Assembly: GCA_947373185.1 (NCBI GenBank)
Contig: CANBWP010000008.1
Coordinates: 37,037 to 101,036 of the forward strand
Direction of reading: 5' to 3'
DNA from: Comamonadaceae bacterium
Lineage (GTDB): Bacteria; Pseudomonadota; Gammaproteobacteria; Burkholderiales; Burkholderiaceae_C
DNA: 64,000 nt
A program made the position numbers and the translations under genes. Shown piece after piece: positions 45,906-55,431 of this stretch (position 1 is its first letter; each line of letters opens with the position of its first letter). The notes below the pieces were generated by a model, which was not told the DNA's origin, did not search any database, and saw only the letters and a list, made by a program, of their open reading frames with translations.

Positions 45906-46430
45906 ATGAATTTTTCTAGCCCGCCTTTAGACACTCAGCAATTCAAGCAAGCACTTTCTCAGTTTGCAACGGGCGTCACCGTCATTACCACGCGGCAAAT
46001 GGGCGAGCCCAACCCAGCGGATTGGGGCCATCAATTTGTGGGCTTAACTGCCAGTTCCTTCAACAGCGTGTCACTGACACCCCCGCTGATTGTTTGGAGC
46101 TTGGGTTTGAAATCACGGAACGTCCCCTCGTTTCAAAAAGCCTCTCACTATGTGATCAATGTCCTGAGCGATTCACAACAGGATGTCTGCGAAAAATTTG
46201 CCTATGGGCAGGGCAACCGGTTTGACAGCACCGGATTTGAGTTAGGGGCATGCGGCTTGCCCATCTTGAATCAGTCATTGGCATGGTTTGAATGCCGCAA
46301 TCGAAGTCAATACCCGGAAGGGGACCACATCATTTTTGTCGGCGAAGTTGAACGCTGTGGCTTTTCGGCCGGCTCACCCTTGGTCTATCAGCAAGGCGGC
46401 TTCACGCGCCTTGCAAAACAGTCCGAATGA
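45906..46430 (+). CDS. Flavin reductase-like FMN-binding protein
   Basis: 174 residues from the ATG at 45906. The split-barrel flavin reductase fold is shown by FKQALSQFATGVTVITTRQMG (first part about 13-30), GLTASSFNSVSLTPPLIVWSL and HIIFVGEVERCGF. HpaC-type members supply reduced flavin to two-component monooxygenases; no oxygenase partner lies alongside. It is divergent from the tautomerase fusion (117-base gap) and convergent with the Rid-like gene. Its role in the neighbouring aminobenzoate operon is unlikely because that monooxygenase is self-sufficient. Confidence 0.88.
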   Translation: MNFSSPPLDTQQFKQALSQFATGVTVITTRQMGEPNPADWGHQFVGLTASSFNSVSLTPPLIVWSLGLKSRNVPSFQKASHYVINVLSDSQQDVCEKFAYGQGNRFDSTGFELGACGLPILNQSLAWFECRNRSQYPEGDHIIFVGEVERCGFSAGSPLVYQQGGFTRLAKQSE

Positions 46431-46433
46431 CGC

Positions 46434-46838
46434 TCAGGCTTTGACCGCTGTCACTTCAATTTCGACCAAGGCGCGGTCTTCCACCAAATCGGCCACCTGA
46501 ACCAAGGTCATGGCTGGGTAGTTTTTGCCCATGACCTCTTGGTACACCTTGCCCAATTCACGGCCTCGGGTCACATATTCTTTTTTGTCTTTGACATACC
46601 AGGTCATTCGCGCCATGTGCTCGGGCCCAGCGCCGGCACACGCCAAGGTGGCCACAATGTTTTGCAAGGCCTGCTTGCACTGCGCTACAAAATCATCGGT
46701 CTCAAACTGGCACTGACCATTCCAGCCGATCATGCCGGCCACAAAAATCATTTCACCTCGCGCCGCAATGCCATTGGCATAACCTTTGGCAGGCGCCCAT
46801 CCTTCTGGCTGAAGGACTCGCAACATTTCGTGAGACAT
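46434..46838 (-). CDS. Rid-family (YjgF/YER057c) protein lacking the catalytic arginine
   Basis: Read from the ATG at 46838 with AAGGAG upstream, 134 residues. Rid fold marks: ANGIAARGEMIFVAGMIGWN and RALVEIEVTAVKA. In RidA the imine-hydrolysing arginine (105 in Salmonella) lies in a PAR-S context; here the matching positions read PAMT, with methionine 110. It therefore belongs to the arginine-less Rid groups, and its chemistry is not simple enamine deamination by the RidA mechanism. It is the last gene of the 2-aminobenzoate operon, ten bases after the ligase, which points to an enamine or imine intermediate as ligand. Confidence 0.88.
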   Translation of the reverse strand: MSHEMLRVLQPEGWAPAKGYANGIAARGEMIFVAGMIGWNGQCQFETDDFVAQCKQALQNIVATLACAGAGPEHMARMTWYVKDKKEYVTRGRELGKVYQEVMGKNYPAMTLVQVADLVEDRALVEIEVTAVKA

Positions 46839-46848
46839 CTTCTGCTCC

Positions 46849-48534
46849 TTATTTTTCTGAATTGAAGGCAGGCGCTTGCTGCCGCAATTTGAAGCGCTGC
46901 AACTTGCCCGTTTCGGTGCGCGGCAGGGCCTCGCAAAACACCACACGCCGAGGGTATTTGAAGGGCGCAATGGTCTGCTTCACAAACTCTTGAATTTCTT
47001 TTTCCAAAGCAGGCGTGCCAGCGTGCCCCGCCTTTAAGACGACAAAAGCCATCACCACCTGGCCACGCGCCATGTCGGCCGCGCCCACCACCCCACATTC
47101 GGCCACGGCAGGGTGCTGAATCAATGCGCTCTCCACTTCGGGCCCTGCAATGTTGTAGCCCGCCGAAATGATCATGTCGTCATTGCGCGCTTGGTAGCTA
47201 AAGTAACCATCGGCGTCCATCACAAACGTATCGCCGGGCAAGTTCCACCCGGCTTTCACATAATCTTTCTGACGCGGGTCGTCCAGATAGCGGCAGCCGG
47301 TAGGACCACGCACCGCCAAACGACCGACGGTTCCGGGTGGCACGGGTTGCATGTCCTCGTCCACAATTTGTGCTTGGTAACCAGGCACCACTTTGCCAAT
47401 GGTGCCTGCACGCACCGCTTGGCCTGCGCTGGAGATGTAGATGTGAATCACCTCCGTGCCGCCAATGCCATCGGTCATTTCTAAGCCAGTGGCCTTTTTC
47501 CACAACTGCCGTGTGGCATCGGGCAAGGCTTCGCCGGCAGAGACGGCGTGCTTGAGTTTTGTCAAAGCAAACTTGCCAACGTGGTCTGCCACCAGCAATG
47601 CCATCTGGCGGTACAAGGTGGGCGCGGTGTAGCACTGTGTGGCACCGTATGTGTCGATGGCCATCAGCAAGGACTCCGGCGTGTATTTCTCGAGCAGCAC
47701 GGCACATGCGCCATAGCGCAATGGAAATGCCAGCAAGCCGCCCAAACCAAACGTGAAGGCAATGGGCGGTGTGCCACAGACCACATCGTTCTCGTCCATC
47801 TGCAGCACATGCTTGGGAAACAAATCACACATGGCCAAAATGTCGCGATGAAAATGCATGGTGCCTTTGGGTTGTCCAGTGGTGCCACTGGTAAAGGCAA
47901 TCAGGCACACATCATCGCGGCTGGTGGGGTGCGCATCAAAACGTGTCGCGTGCTTGGTCATGCGAGCCTCAACACCTTGCGCGTCATCTGATCGAAACAG
48001 CAACATTTGCTGCAAGGCAGGCGCGCATTGCGCATGGGCACTGTCGGTGCAATGCGCCAACTCCTCGGCCAACAAACTGTCACACAGAGCCGCACGCACT
48101 TGGGCTTTGTCAATGATTTGTTTCAGCTCTGCAGCGCGCAACAAAGGCATGGTGGGCACCACCACCAAGCCAGCTTTCAGGGCCGCCAAGAAACTGGCCG
48201 CCATCATGGGGCTGTTGCCGCCGCGCAGCAACAAGCGCTCGCCAGACTTCAAGCCCATGTCATGCACCAACACATGGGCAATTTGATTGACCTTGGCTTG
48301 CAAAGTGGCATAGGTCCATTCGATGGGGCCGGCTGCATCCGCTCCCCGCACTGCAATGCGTGAGCCTTTGCCTTGAATGACATGGGTGTCCAGCAGCGCT
48401 TGCACACAATTGAGTTGTGCAGGGTACTGCACTTCCAAGCGGTCAAAGACAAACACAGGCCACTGGTCTGCCGGCGGCAAACGATCGCGTGTGAAGGTGT
48501 CAATGTGAGAGGAAGGCAAGAGCGTTTGAGTCAT
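46849..48534 (-). CDS. Aryl-CoA ligase, probable 2-aminobenzoate-CoA ligase
   Basis: Read from the ATG at 48534 with GAGG six bases upstream, giving 561 residues; starts at 48540 and 48546 are also in frame. ANL-superfamily motifs: FTSGTTGQPKGTMHFHRD (about 213-230), GYNIAGPEVESAL, and the adenylation lysine in PRTETGKLQRFKLR near the end. The benzoate/2-aminobenzoate ligase group matches in length. It activates the aromatic acid with ATP and CoA for the fused monooxygenase encoded upstream. 2-Aminobenzoate is favoured over salicylate by the Rid-family gene in the operon. Confidence 0.87.
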   Translation of the reverse strand: MTQTLLPSSHIDTFTRDRLPPADQWPVFVFDRLEVQYPAQLNCVQALLDTHVIQGKGSRIAVRGADAAGPIEWTYATLQAKVNQIAHVLVHDMGLKSGERLLLRGGNSPMMAASFLAALKAGLVVVPTMPLLRAAELKQIIDKAQVRAALCDSLLAEELAHCTDSAHAQCAPALQQMLLFRSDDAQGVEARMTKHATRFDAHPTSRDDVCLIAFTSGTTGQPKGTMHFHRDILAMCDLFPKHVLQMDENDVVCGTPPIAFTFGLGGLLAFPLRYGACAVLLEKYTPESLLMAIDTYGATQCYTAPTLYRQMALLVADHVGKFALTKLKHAVSAGEALPDATRQLWKKATGLEMTDGIGGTEVIHIYISSAGQAVRAGTIGKVVPGYQAQIVDEDMQPVPPGTVGRLAVRGPTGCRYLDDPRQKDYVKAGWNLPGDTFVMDADGYFSYQARNDDMIISAGYNIAGPEVESALIQHPAVAECGVVGAADMARGQVVMAFVVLKAGHAGTPALEKEIQEFVKQTIAPFKYPRRVVFCEALPRTETGKLQRFKLRQQAPAFNSEK

Positions 48535-48542
48535 GTCCATCC

Positions 48543-49712
48543 TCACTTGAGCAAATCACGGCCGATGATCAATTGCTGAACTTCTGTGGCACCTTCATAA
48601 ATTCGCAGCGCTCTGATTTCTCGGTACAACGACTCAACGATGCAACCCTTTTTGACGCCCATGCCGCCGTGCATTTGCACCGCCATGTCAATGATTTGTT
48701 GCGCATTTTCTGTGGCGGTCATTTTGGCCATGGCCGCCTCTTGGGTGATGCGTTGTCCCTGATCACGCAGCCAAGCAGCGCGGTAGGTGAGCAACGTGGC
48801 CGCATCCAGCAACGTGGCCATCTGCGCCAACTTGCTCTGTGTGATCTGAAAGTCTGCGAGGGTGCCGCCAAACATTTTTCGCTGCTTGGCCCACGCAATG
48901 GACTCGTCCAAAGCCCGCCGCGCAAAGCCCAAAGCTGCCGCGGCCACAGAGGTTCTGAACACATCCAAAGTGGCCATGGCCACTTTGAAGCCCTCACCTG
49001 CTGCGCCGATGCGTTTGGCATGTGGCACCAGCACATTTTGAAAGTGCAAGGTGGCCAAGGGGTGTGGCGCCACCACATCAATGCGCTCTGCAATGTTCAA
49101 ACCTGGCGCATCGGCATCCACAATGAACGCGCTGATGCCCCGAGCACCAGGCGCTTCACCGGTGCGTGCAAACACCACGTAAAAGTCTGCAATGCCGCCG
49201 TTGGAAATCCAAGTCTTGTAACCATTGAGGCGATAGCCTTCGGGTGTCTCAACGGCACGGCACTGCATGGCCGCCACATCAGAGCCCGCCTCCGGCTCAC
49301 TCAATGCAAAAGCAGCCAATGCCTCACCGCGCGCAACCCGAGGCAAATAAGCGGCTTGTTGTTCGGGCGTGCCCTTTAAACTGATGGCCCCCGAGCCCAG
49401 CCCTTGCATGGCAAAGGCAAAGTCAGCCAAGCCGTGGTGCCATGCCAGTTCTTCACGCAGCAAACAGATGGTGCGCGTGTCAATGACTTCGGCGGCCCCG
49501 CCATGTGCAGTGCCTGCGATGGCTGGCTTGAGCCAGCCCCCTTGGCCCATGGCTTTCACCAGGGACACGCACTCACGGTCAATGGCATCGCGCGATTCAT
49601 CCTGCACATGCGCGCCTGCAAACTGCTGCGCAGTCCACATTTGCAATTGGGTTTTGAAGTCACGATGTTGTGCTTCAAAAAAAGGCCAAGCCAAGTGAGC
49701 GGCTGAATTCAT
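48543..49712 (-). CDS. Acyl-CoA dehydrogenase of the aminobenzoyl-CoA operon
   Basis: 389 residues, standard acyl-CoA dehydrogenase length. [15 protein letters not shown] (about 136-150) contacts [21 protein letters not shown] binds substrate, and the C-terminal [24 protein letters not shown] carries the region of the catalytic base. YEGATEVQ follows. It probably oxidises a ring or ring-opened CoA ester during beta-oxidation-like degradation. The start has GGAGAC upstream, inside the hydratase stop region, two bases away from its TGA. Confidence 0.92.
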   Translation of the reverse strand: MNSAAHLAWPFFEAQHRDFKTQLQMWTAQQFAGAHVQDESRDAIDRECVSLVKAMGQGGWLKPAIAGTAHGGAAEVIDTRTICLLREELAWHHGLADFAFAMQGLGSGAISLKGTPEQQAAYLPRVARGEALAAFALSEPEAGSDVAAMQCRAVETPEGYRLNGYKTWISNGGIADFYVVFARTGEAPGARGISAFIVDADAPGLNIAERIDVVAPHPLATLHFQNVLVPHAKRIGAAGEGFKVAMATLDVFRTSVAAAALGFARRALDESIAWAKQRKMFGGTLADFQITQSKLAQMATLLDAATLLTYRAAWLRDQGQRITQEAAMAKMTATENAQQIIDMAVQMHGGMGVKKGCIVESLYREIRALRIYEGATEVQQLIIGRDLLK

Positions 49713-49714
49713 GC

Positions 49715-50575
49715 TCAGTCTCCTTCAAAGAGGGGCGTTTGCTTGGCCACAAAGGCGTGATAGGCGCGGTGAAAATCGTTGGTGGCCATGCAAATGGCCT
49801 GTGCCTGGGCCTCGGCTTCAATGGCCTCGTCCACGCCCATGTTCCATTCTTGCTGCAACATTTTCTTGGTCATGCCGTTGGCAAATGTGGGCCCCCTCAC
49901 CAACACCTTGGCCATGTCTTGCGCATCGGCCAAGACGGCGTCGGGGGCACACACGCGGTTGTAAAAGCCCCAGCGCTCAGCCTCCTTGCCAGGCAAACCG
50001 CGGCCGGTGTAGAGCAACTCAGAGGCACGACCTTGACCAATCACACGGGGCAGCAAAGCGCAAGCGCCCATGTCACACCCCGCCAAACCCACCTTGTTGA
50101 ACAAGAAGTAGGTTTTGCTGCGAGCCGTGCCATAGCGCATGTCAGACGCCAGCGCCAACAAAGCCCCCGCACCCGCGCAAATGCCATCGATGGCAGAAAT
50201 GATGGGCTGCGGGCAAGCGCGCATGGCCTTGACCAAATCACCCGTCATGCGTGTGAAGGTCAACAGGCCGGGCATGTCCATTTGAGTGAGCGGCCCAATG
50301 ATTTCATGCACATCGCCACCAGAGCAAAAGTTGCCTCCAGCGCCAGTGACCACCACCGCATGCACATCGTCGGCATAGGCCAGCGCACGAAACAAATCGC
50401 GCATTTCGGCATACGACTCAAAGGACAATGGATTTTTGCGCTCTGAGCGATTCAAAGTGAGCGTGGCCACACCTTCCTTGACGTCGAACAAGACATGCTC
50501 GGCTTGGTAATTGGCCAGCTTGTTGTTGTGACGTGGCAGCTGTTGTGGCTGACCTGGCAAATATTTCTGACGCAT
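49715..50575 (-). CDS. Enoyl-CoA hydratase/isomerase of the aminobenzoyl-CoA operon
   Basis: 286 residues from the ATG at 50575, overlapping the MarR stop in TGATG with GAGGAG upstream. The crotonase oxyanion-hole segments are [12 protein letters not shown] (about 80-91) and [21 protein letters not shown] (about 124-144). The hydratase glutamate position falls in [15 protein letters not shown]. It is likely to hydrate the unsaturated ring or open it, as in ring-cleaving crotonases. The exact step is not assigned. Confidence 0.88.
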   Translation of the reverse strand: MRQKYLPGQPQQLPRHNNKLANYQAEHVLFDVKEGVATLTLNRSERKNPLSFESYAEMRDLFRALAYADDVHAVVVTGAGGNFCSGGDVHEIIGPLTQMDMPGLLTFTRMTGDLVKAMRACPQPIISAIDGICAGAGALLALASDMRYGTARSKTYFLFNKVGLAGCDMGACALLPRVIGQGRASELLYTGRGLPGKEAERWGFYNRVCAPDAVLADAQDMAKVLVRGPTFANGMTKKMLQQEWNMGVDEAIEAEAQAQAICMATNDFHRAYHAFVAKQTPLFEGD

Positions 50576-51075
50576 CACATCTCCTCTTGTTTTTGCAAAT
50601 TCTTTTTCAGCGCACCGAGCAAGGTGTACAACTGGTTTTGTTGGTTCTCAGACAGCCCCGCAAACAGATCGGCCACCCAAACCTCATGCGCGACAGCCAT
50701 GGTGGCAAAGGCTTCGCGCCCAGCCTTGGTCAGCTTGACCGTGTAGGAACGGCGGTCGTGTTGCCCCACTTGGCGCAACACCAACTTTTCTTTTTCCAAC
50801 TGGTCCACAATGGCTGTGATGTTGCCGCCGGTCACCATCATGCGTCGCGACAGCTCGCCCATGGTCAGGCCATCAGGATGACGCTCGAGTTGCGCCATCA
50901 AGTCAAACCGTGGCAAGGTGATTTCAAATGAATCGCGCAGTTTTTGCCGAATCTTGTCTTCCACCCGGGTGGTGCAAGACAACAAGCGCAACCACAAGCG
51001 CAGGGACGCATGCTGATCGGCATGCGCTCTGAATTCATGGTCCGCATTCACAGGCGCTGCCAAAACTGAAGCCAT
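50575..51075 (-). CDS. MarR-family regulator of the aminobenzoyl-CoA operon
   Basis: 166 residues from the ATG at 51075, which overlaps the SDR stop by one base; a longer frame is not needed. Winged [48 protein letters not shown] in the middle (about 59-103), [17 protein letters not shown] in the wing. A regulator inside the operon would keep its own level tied to that of the enzymes. Its likely site is the 19-base palindrome at 54276-54294. An aryl-CoA ester is the probable inducer by analogy with other MarR regulators of CoA-dependent aromatic pathways. Confidence 0.92.
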   Translation of the reverse strand: MASVLAAPVNADHEFRAHADQHASLRLWLRLLSCTTRVEDKIRQKLRDSFEITLPRFDLMAQLERHPDGLTMGELSRRMMVTGGNITAIVDQLEKEKLVLRQVGQHDRRSYTVKLTKAGREAFATMAVAHEVWVADLFAGLSENQQNQLYTLLGALKKNLQKQEEM

Positions 51076-51854
51076 CACATCGTCTCCCCGCCATCCACGG
51101 CAATCGATTGACCATTCACGGAGGCCGCAGCCGGACTGCACAACCACACCACCGCTTGCGCCACCTCTTCAGGTTGAATCATTTTCTGTTGTGGGTTGTG
51201 CGCGACCAAGGCTTCGCGCGCTTGCGCTTCGCTCTGCCCTGTCTTGGCCACAATGTTGGCAATCGAGTCACGCACCATGTCGGTCTCGGTAAAGCCTGGG
51301 CACACCGCATTGACGGTCACGCCTTTGCGGCCCAACTCCAAAGCCAAGCTGCGGGTCAAACCAATCACGCCGTGCTTGGCCGCCGCATAGGCCGACACAT
51401 AGGCGTAGCCCTTTAAGCCTGCGGTGCTGGCCATGTTCACGATGCGTGCCGCCTTGCCTTGCGCGCCCGCGGCCAACAAGTCTGGCAGCGCCGCCTGCAT
51501 GCACAAATAAGTCCCTGTCAAGTTGACGTTCAGCATCTGCTGCCACAGCGTCGCATCTGTTTTGGCAAAGGGCTGGCTCAATGCCTGTCCGGCGTTGTTG
51601 ATCAACACCTCGACAGGGCCCCGTGCAGCCTGGTTATCCCGGTGCGCTGCCAAGACAGATTCGGGGTCGGTGACATCCATCACACTCACGTGCACTTTCA
51701 CACCAGGGCAGGCTTTTTCCAAGACCAGTTTTTGCGCCTTCAAACGTTTCAGGTCGCGCCCCGACAAACTGAGTGAAGCACCTTCGCGTGCAAAGGCCAT
51801 GGCAATGGCGGCGCCAATGCCACGACCCGCGCCCGTGATCCATACGTGTCGCAT
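51075..51854 (-). CDS. SDR 3-hydroxyacyl-CoA dehydrogenase-like enzyme
   Basis: 259 residues: WITGAGRGIGAAIAMA (about 4-19), NNAGQALSQPF, NMASTAGLKGYAYVSAYAAAKH with serine-tyrosine-lysine, and C-terminal NGQSIAVDGGETM. It is a classical SDR. In the operon it most plausibly oxidises a hydroxyacyl-CoA from the hydratase. The start overlaps the monooxygenase stop in TGATG. SDRs of this kind are hard to tell from 3-oxoacyl reductases by sequence, so the role is by context. Confidence 0.9.
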   Translation of the reverse strand: MRHVWITGAGRGIGAAIAMAFAREGASLSLSGRDLKRLKAQKLVLEKACPGVKVHVSVMDVTDPESVLAAHRDNQAARGPVEVLINNAGQALSQPFAKTDATLWQQMLNVNLTGTYLCMQAALPDLLAAGAQGKAARIVNMASTAGLKGYAYVSAYAAAKHGVIGLTRSLALELGRKGVTVNAVCPGFTETDMVRDSIANIVAKTGQSEAQAREALVAHNPQQKMIQPEEVAQAVVWLCSPAAASVNGQSIAVDGGETM

Positions 51855-54241
51855 CAGTTTTCTCCTTTCGCCGCAGGTGACGTGCTCATGGCTGCCATTG
51901 CGGCAGCGCGTTCAAAATTGGTTTCCATTTGGCGCTTGCCTGACACATAGGCTTTGTGCCATTTCAAGTCGTTGTAGCCAATGCGGGCCGCTTCTTGCAG
52001 GGTCCAAGATGGATTGGCCAGATGAGGGCGCGCCACTGCACACAAATCGGCACGGCCTGCCGCAATGATGCTGTTCACATGGTCAGCTTCTGAAATGGCG
52101 CCCACCGCTATGGTGCGCACGCCGGCTTCGTTGCGAATGCGATCGGCAAACGGTGTTTGAAACATACGGCCATAGACAGGCTTTTCGCGCTTGTCCACTT
52201 GTCCGGACGAACAGTCGACAAAATCGACACCCGCCGCTTTGAACGCCCTGGCCATCTCAATGGCGTCGTCTGGGGTGATGCCGCCCTCGACCCAGTCGTG
52301 TGCAGAAATTCGCACTGACATCGGCTTGTCTTGCGGCCAGACTTTGCGCAGCGCTTTGAAGACCGCCAAAGGATAACGAAGTCGATTTGCCAAACTGCCA
52401 CCAAATTCATCGCTGCGTTGGTTGGTCAGCGGTGAAATAAAGCCTGACAACAAATAGCCGTGCGCGCAGTGCAGCTCTAACCAATCGAAGCCAGCTTGGG
52501 CCCCCCGCTCAGCGGCTGACACAAAAGCCGCCAACACCTCGTCCATGTCGGCGTGTGTCATTTCGTGTGGCACTTGGCTCACTCCCGCCATGTAGGGCAA
52601 TGCTGAAGGCGCCATCAAATGCCAATTGGCGCCGTCACGCTCGGCATCGTTCAAAGGCATGTCAATGCCATCCCATGCGCGGCGTGTCGAGCCTTTGCGT
52701 CCGGCGTGACCCAACTGCAGTGCCAGCTTGGCATCCGATTGGGTGTGGACAAAATGGACAATGCGGGCCCATGCTGTTTGCTGTTCGTCATTCCACAAGC
52801 CCGGACAGCCCGGCGTGATGCGACCTTCTGGGGTGACGCAGGTCATCTCAGTGAACACAATGGCGGCACCGCCCACGGCCCGTGCGCCGTAATGCATCAA
52901 ATGGAAATCGCCCGGAACACCATCCACTGCGGAATACGTCGCCATGGGGGACACCATGACGCGATTCTTCAAAGTCACTCCGCGCGCTTGCAAAGGCAAG
53001 AACATGGGCGGTGTCGATTTGGCACAACGGGCATCGTCAAAGTCAGCCAAAGACGCCATGAAACGTTCATAGGCAGCCACAAATTTGTCATCGCGCAAGC
53101 GCAGATTTTCGTGCGAGATGCGTTGGCTGCGTGTCAACAATGAATAGGCAAATTGCTGTGGCGGCAAATTGACATAGCGCGCGACATTCTCAAACCATTC
53201 AGTGGAATTGCGTGCAGCATTTTGAATCTTCAGCACTTCCACAGACCTTGTCGCTTGGTAAGAAGTCATCACCTCCTTCATGCCTTTGACGTCGTGCCCT
53301 ACGCGCTCAAAGGTGTCAGCCAATTCAATGGCATCTTCTAAGGCCAGCTTGGTTCCCGATCCAATCGAGAAGTGTGCGGTGTGCGCGGCATCCCCCATCA
53401 ACACATAGGGCACCTCGCGGCCATCGGACGAAGTGTCCCAATGCACCCACTGATCACAAATCACTCTCGGAAATTTGATCCAATGGGCCGAGCCGCGCAA
53501 ATGTTTGGCATTCGTCATGAGGGGATTGCCATCCAAATACTTGGCAAATAAATTCTCACAAAACGCCACCGACTCTTCTTGCGTCATGGTTTCAAAGCCA
53601 GCAGCCTTCCAGACCGCCTCTGGCGTTTCCACAATGAAGGTGGAGGTGTCACCGTCAAATTGATACGCGTGGGCTTGGAACCAACCGTGCTCTGTTTCTT
53701 CAATGGCAAAAGTGAACGCATCAAACAACTTGCGCGTGCCCAGCCACACAAAGCGGCACTTGCGCTCATCGATGTCGGGCCGGTAAGTGTTTGCAAAACG
53801 CGCGCGCACTTTCGAGTTGATGCCATCGCACGCAATGACCAAATCGGCTTGGTACTTGGCGCCGATGTCGTCGTTGGCATCGACGTCGGTTTCAAACACC
53901 AGCTCAACGCCTAAGGCTTCGCAACGCTTTTGCAAAATGTTCAACAAACGCTTTCGACCAATGCCGCAAAAACCATGGCCACTGGAGCGCATGGTCTCGC
54001 CTTTGAAATGCACGGCAATGTCATCCCAATGGTTAAAGGCGCCCAAAATTTCTGAAGCTGTGACAGGATCGGCCACTTGCAACTTGGACATGGTGGCATC
54101 TGAAAACACCACACCCCAGCCAAAGGTGTCGTAGGGTTTGTTGCGCTCGAGCACCGTGATCTTGTGCTCGGGGTGACGCAATTTCATGAGCAAACCGAAA
54201 TACAGACCTGCAGGACCTCCGCCCAAACACACGATGTTCAT
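51854..54241 (-). CDS. Fused flavin monooxygenase/old-yellow-enzyme reductase (2-aminobenzoyl-CoA or salicylyl-CoA type)
   Basis: 795 residues in two parts. Residues about 1-400 are a group A flavoprotein monooxygenase: [13 protein letters not shown] (4-16), [33 protein letters not shown]. Residues about 410-780 are an old-yellow-enzyme flavin reductase: [53 protein letters not shown]. This fusion is the hallmark of 2-aminobenzoyl-CoA monooxygenase/reductase of Azoarcus and of salicylyl-CoA 5-hydroxylases. It hydroxylates and reduces the ring of the CoA ester. It leads the operon, AAGGAG upstream of the ATG. Confidence 0.93.
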   Translation of the reverse strand: MNIVCLGGGPAGLYFGLLMKLRHPEHKITVLERNKPYDTFGWGVVFSDATMSKLQVADPVTASEILGAFNHWDDIAVHFKGETMRSSGHGFCGIGRKRLLNILQKRCEALGVELVFETDVDANDDIGAKYQADLVIACDGINSKVRARFANTYRPDIDERKCRFVWLGTRKLFDAFTFAIEETEHGWFQAHAYQFDGDTSTFIVETPEAVWKAAGFETMTQEESVAFCENLFAKYLDGNPLMTNAKHLRGSAHWIKFPRVICDQWVHWDTSSDGREVPYVLMGDAAHTAHFSIGSGTKLALEDAIELADTFERVGHDVKGMKEVMTSYQATRSVEVLKIQNAARNSTEWFENVARYVNLPPQQFAYSLLTRSQRISHENLRLRDDKFVAAYERFMASLADFDDARCAKSTPPMFLPLQARGVTLKNRVMVSPMATYSAVDGVPGDFHLMHYGARAVGGAAIVFTEMTCVTPEGRITPGCPGLWNDEQQTAWARIVHFVHTQSDAKLALQLGHAGRKGSTRRAWDGIDMPLNDAERDGANWHLMAPSALPYMAGVSQVPHEMTHADMDEVLAAFVSAAERGAQAGFDWLELHCAHGYLLSGFISPLTNQRSDEFGGSLANRLRYPLAVFKALRKVWPQDKPMSVRISAHDWVEGGITPDDAIEMARAFKAAGVDFVDCSSGQVDKREKPVYGRMFQTPFADRIRNEAGVRTIAVGAISEADHVNSIIAAGRADLCAVARPHLANPSWTLQEAARIGYNDLKWHKAYVSGKRQMETNFERAAAMAAMSTSPAAKGEN

Positions 54242-54275
54242 GTTGCTGCTCCTTGCCCTGGCGGCTGATTGTTTC

Positions 54276-54294
54276 AGCTTAAATAGTTTAAGCT
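54276..54294. promoter_or_regulatory. Perfect palindrome upstream of the aminobenzoyl-CoA operon, likely MarR operator
   Basis: AGCTTAAA-TAG-TTTAAGCT, 19 bases, perfectly symmetric, 34 bases upstream of the ATG at 54241. TTTC and TGAAA at the flanks extend the symmetry imperfectly. AT-rich palindromes of this size are typical MarR sites. Confidence 0.75.
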
Positions 54295-54337
54295 TGAAAT
54301 AATTATGACCGGTCCTGGAACAAGGGTCAAGACCCTC

Positions 54338-54364
54338 AAAAAAGCAGCTTCAAAGAGCTGCTTT
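54338..54364 (-). terminator. Rho-independent terminator after motB
   Basis: Stem AAAGCAGCT (54341-54349) with AGCTGCTTT (54356-54364), loop TCAAAG. On the minus strand a run of U (A at 54338-54343) follows, partly pairing into the stem. It lies ten bases after the motB stop at 54374. Confidence 0.85.
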
Positions 54365-54373
54365 GGGGGAGGC

Positions 54374-55426
54374 TTATTGGTTCATCACCGTGATACTGAT
54401 CCGCCGGTTCCGAGGGTCCTTCGGATCGTTGGGGTTGTATGGCGCGGTATCGGCCACGCCTTCAATCTTGGCAAACCGGTTATTGGGGATGCCCTTCTTT
54501 TCAATGATCTTGCGCGTTTCCTCTGCCCGCTCGGCCGACAAAGACCAGTTGTTGCGGTCGTCGGTGTTGGCAAATTGCACGCTGTCGGTATGACCCCGAA
54601 TGGCCACTTTATTGGGCATGGCCGCCAGGGTTTTGGCCACCTCGGCCAGCAAGGCCTGCGCCTTGGGCGTCATGTTGGTGGTGCCAAGGCCAAACATGGC
54701 GAAATCCGCTTTGTCGATGATCTCAATGCGCAGGCCGTCCTTGTCCCTTGCAAACTGCACCTGGTCTTTCAACTTGTCCAGCTTGGGGTTCTTGGCCATG
54801 GCCTCTTTGATCTCTTTTTCCATCTTGTCAAAGTTGGCTTTGTCAGCGGCTTCTGCGGCTTTCTTGCCTGGATCGCCATCTTGGCCAGACTCTTTGCTGT
54901 CAGCGCCTTTGGGCGATGGATCGTTTTCGGTCGGGCCGCCTTGCGAGCGTGGTGTCACCATGTTCAGCGCGCTGGTTTGCTTGGCTGAGAAGGGGAAACC
55001 GTCTGGGTCAATCACAGAGCTGCCGCCCAACATGCCATCAGAGCCGGCCAGTTTGCCCATGGTCACATTGCTGTGCGAAGTCGGCTTGAAATAGTCGGCA
55101 ATGCTTTTGCGTTGGTCGGCGTTGGACGCACCCAAGAGCCACATCAACAAGAAGAAGGCCATCATCGCGGTCATCATGTCGGCCAGCGCAATTTTCCAAG
55201 CGCCGCCGTGAGCACCGCCGTGGCCATCGTCCATGATTTTCTTGATGGTGATGGACGGGGCCACCACCACAGGCGCATCAGGATCTGCCTCTTCCGGAAT
55301 CAGCGGTGCGGCTTCTGCCTCCGGTGTCGCTTCAGTCACAGCGCCAGCCTCAACGCCCGCTTCCACGGACGCCTCAGGCACCAAGGCCTGTGCTTCGGGG
55401 GGCGCTTCTAAAACCGCTTCAGCCAT
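54374..55426 (-). CDS. motB: Flagellar stator protein MotB with acidic N-terminal extension
   Basis: 350 residues. The stator helix ADMMTAMMAFFLLMWLL (about 82-98) contains the proton-binding aspartate as D83, against D32 in E. coli. About 51 extra residues precede it, rich in Glu, Ala, Pro and Val, with no signal or known domain. After them comes the usual SITIKK...HGGAWKIALADMM. The OmpA-like peptidoglycan-binding domain is about 225-348 (KVAIRGHTDSVQFANTDDRNNWSLSAERAE). MotB anchors the stator to the wall. It is paired with motA five bases upstream. Confidence 0.94.
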   Translation of the reverse strand: MAEAVLEAPPEAQALVPEASVEAGVEAGAVTEATPEAEAAPLIPEEADPDAPVVVAPSITIKKIMDDGHGGAHGGAWKIALADMMTAMMAFFLLMWLLGASNADQRKSIADYFKPTSHSNVTMGKLAGSDGMLGGSSVIDPDGFPFSAKQTSALNMVTPRSQGGPTENDPSPKGADSKESGQDGDPGKKAAEAADKANFDKMEKEIKEAMAKNPKLDKLKDQVQFARDKDGLRIEIIDKADFAMFGLGTTNMTPKAQALLAEVAKTLAAMPNKVAIRGHTDSVQFANTDDRNNWSLSAERAEETRKIIEKKGIPNNRFAKIEGVADTAPYNPNDPKDPRNRRISITVMNQ

Positions 55427-55431
55427 GGTGC

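Noticed and set aside
45906..46430. Flavin reductase as partner of the aminobenzoyl-CoA monooxygenase
   Set aside because: The monooxygenase carries its own old-yellow-enzyme reductase domain and the gene is on the opposite strand.
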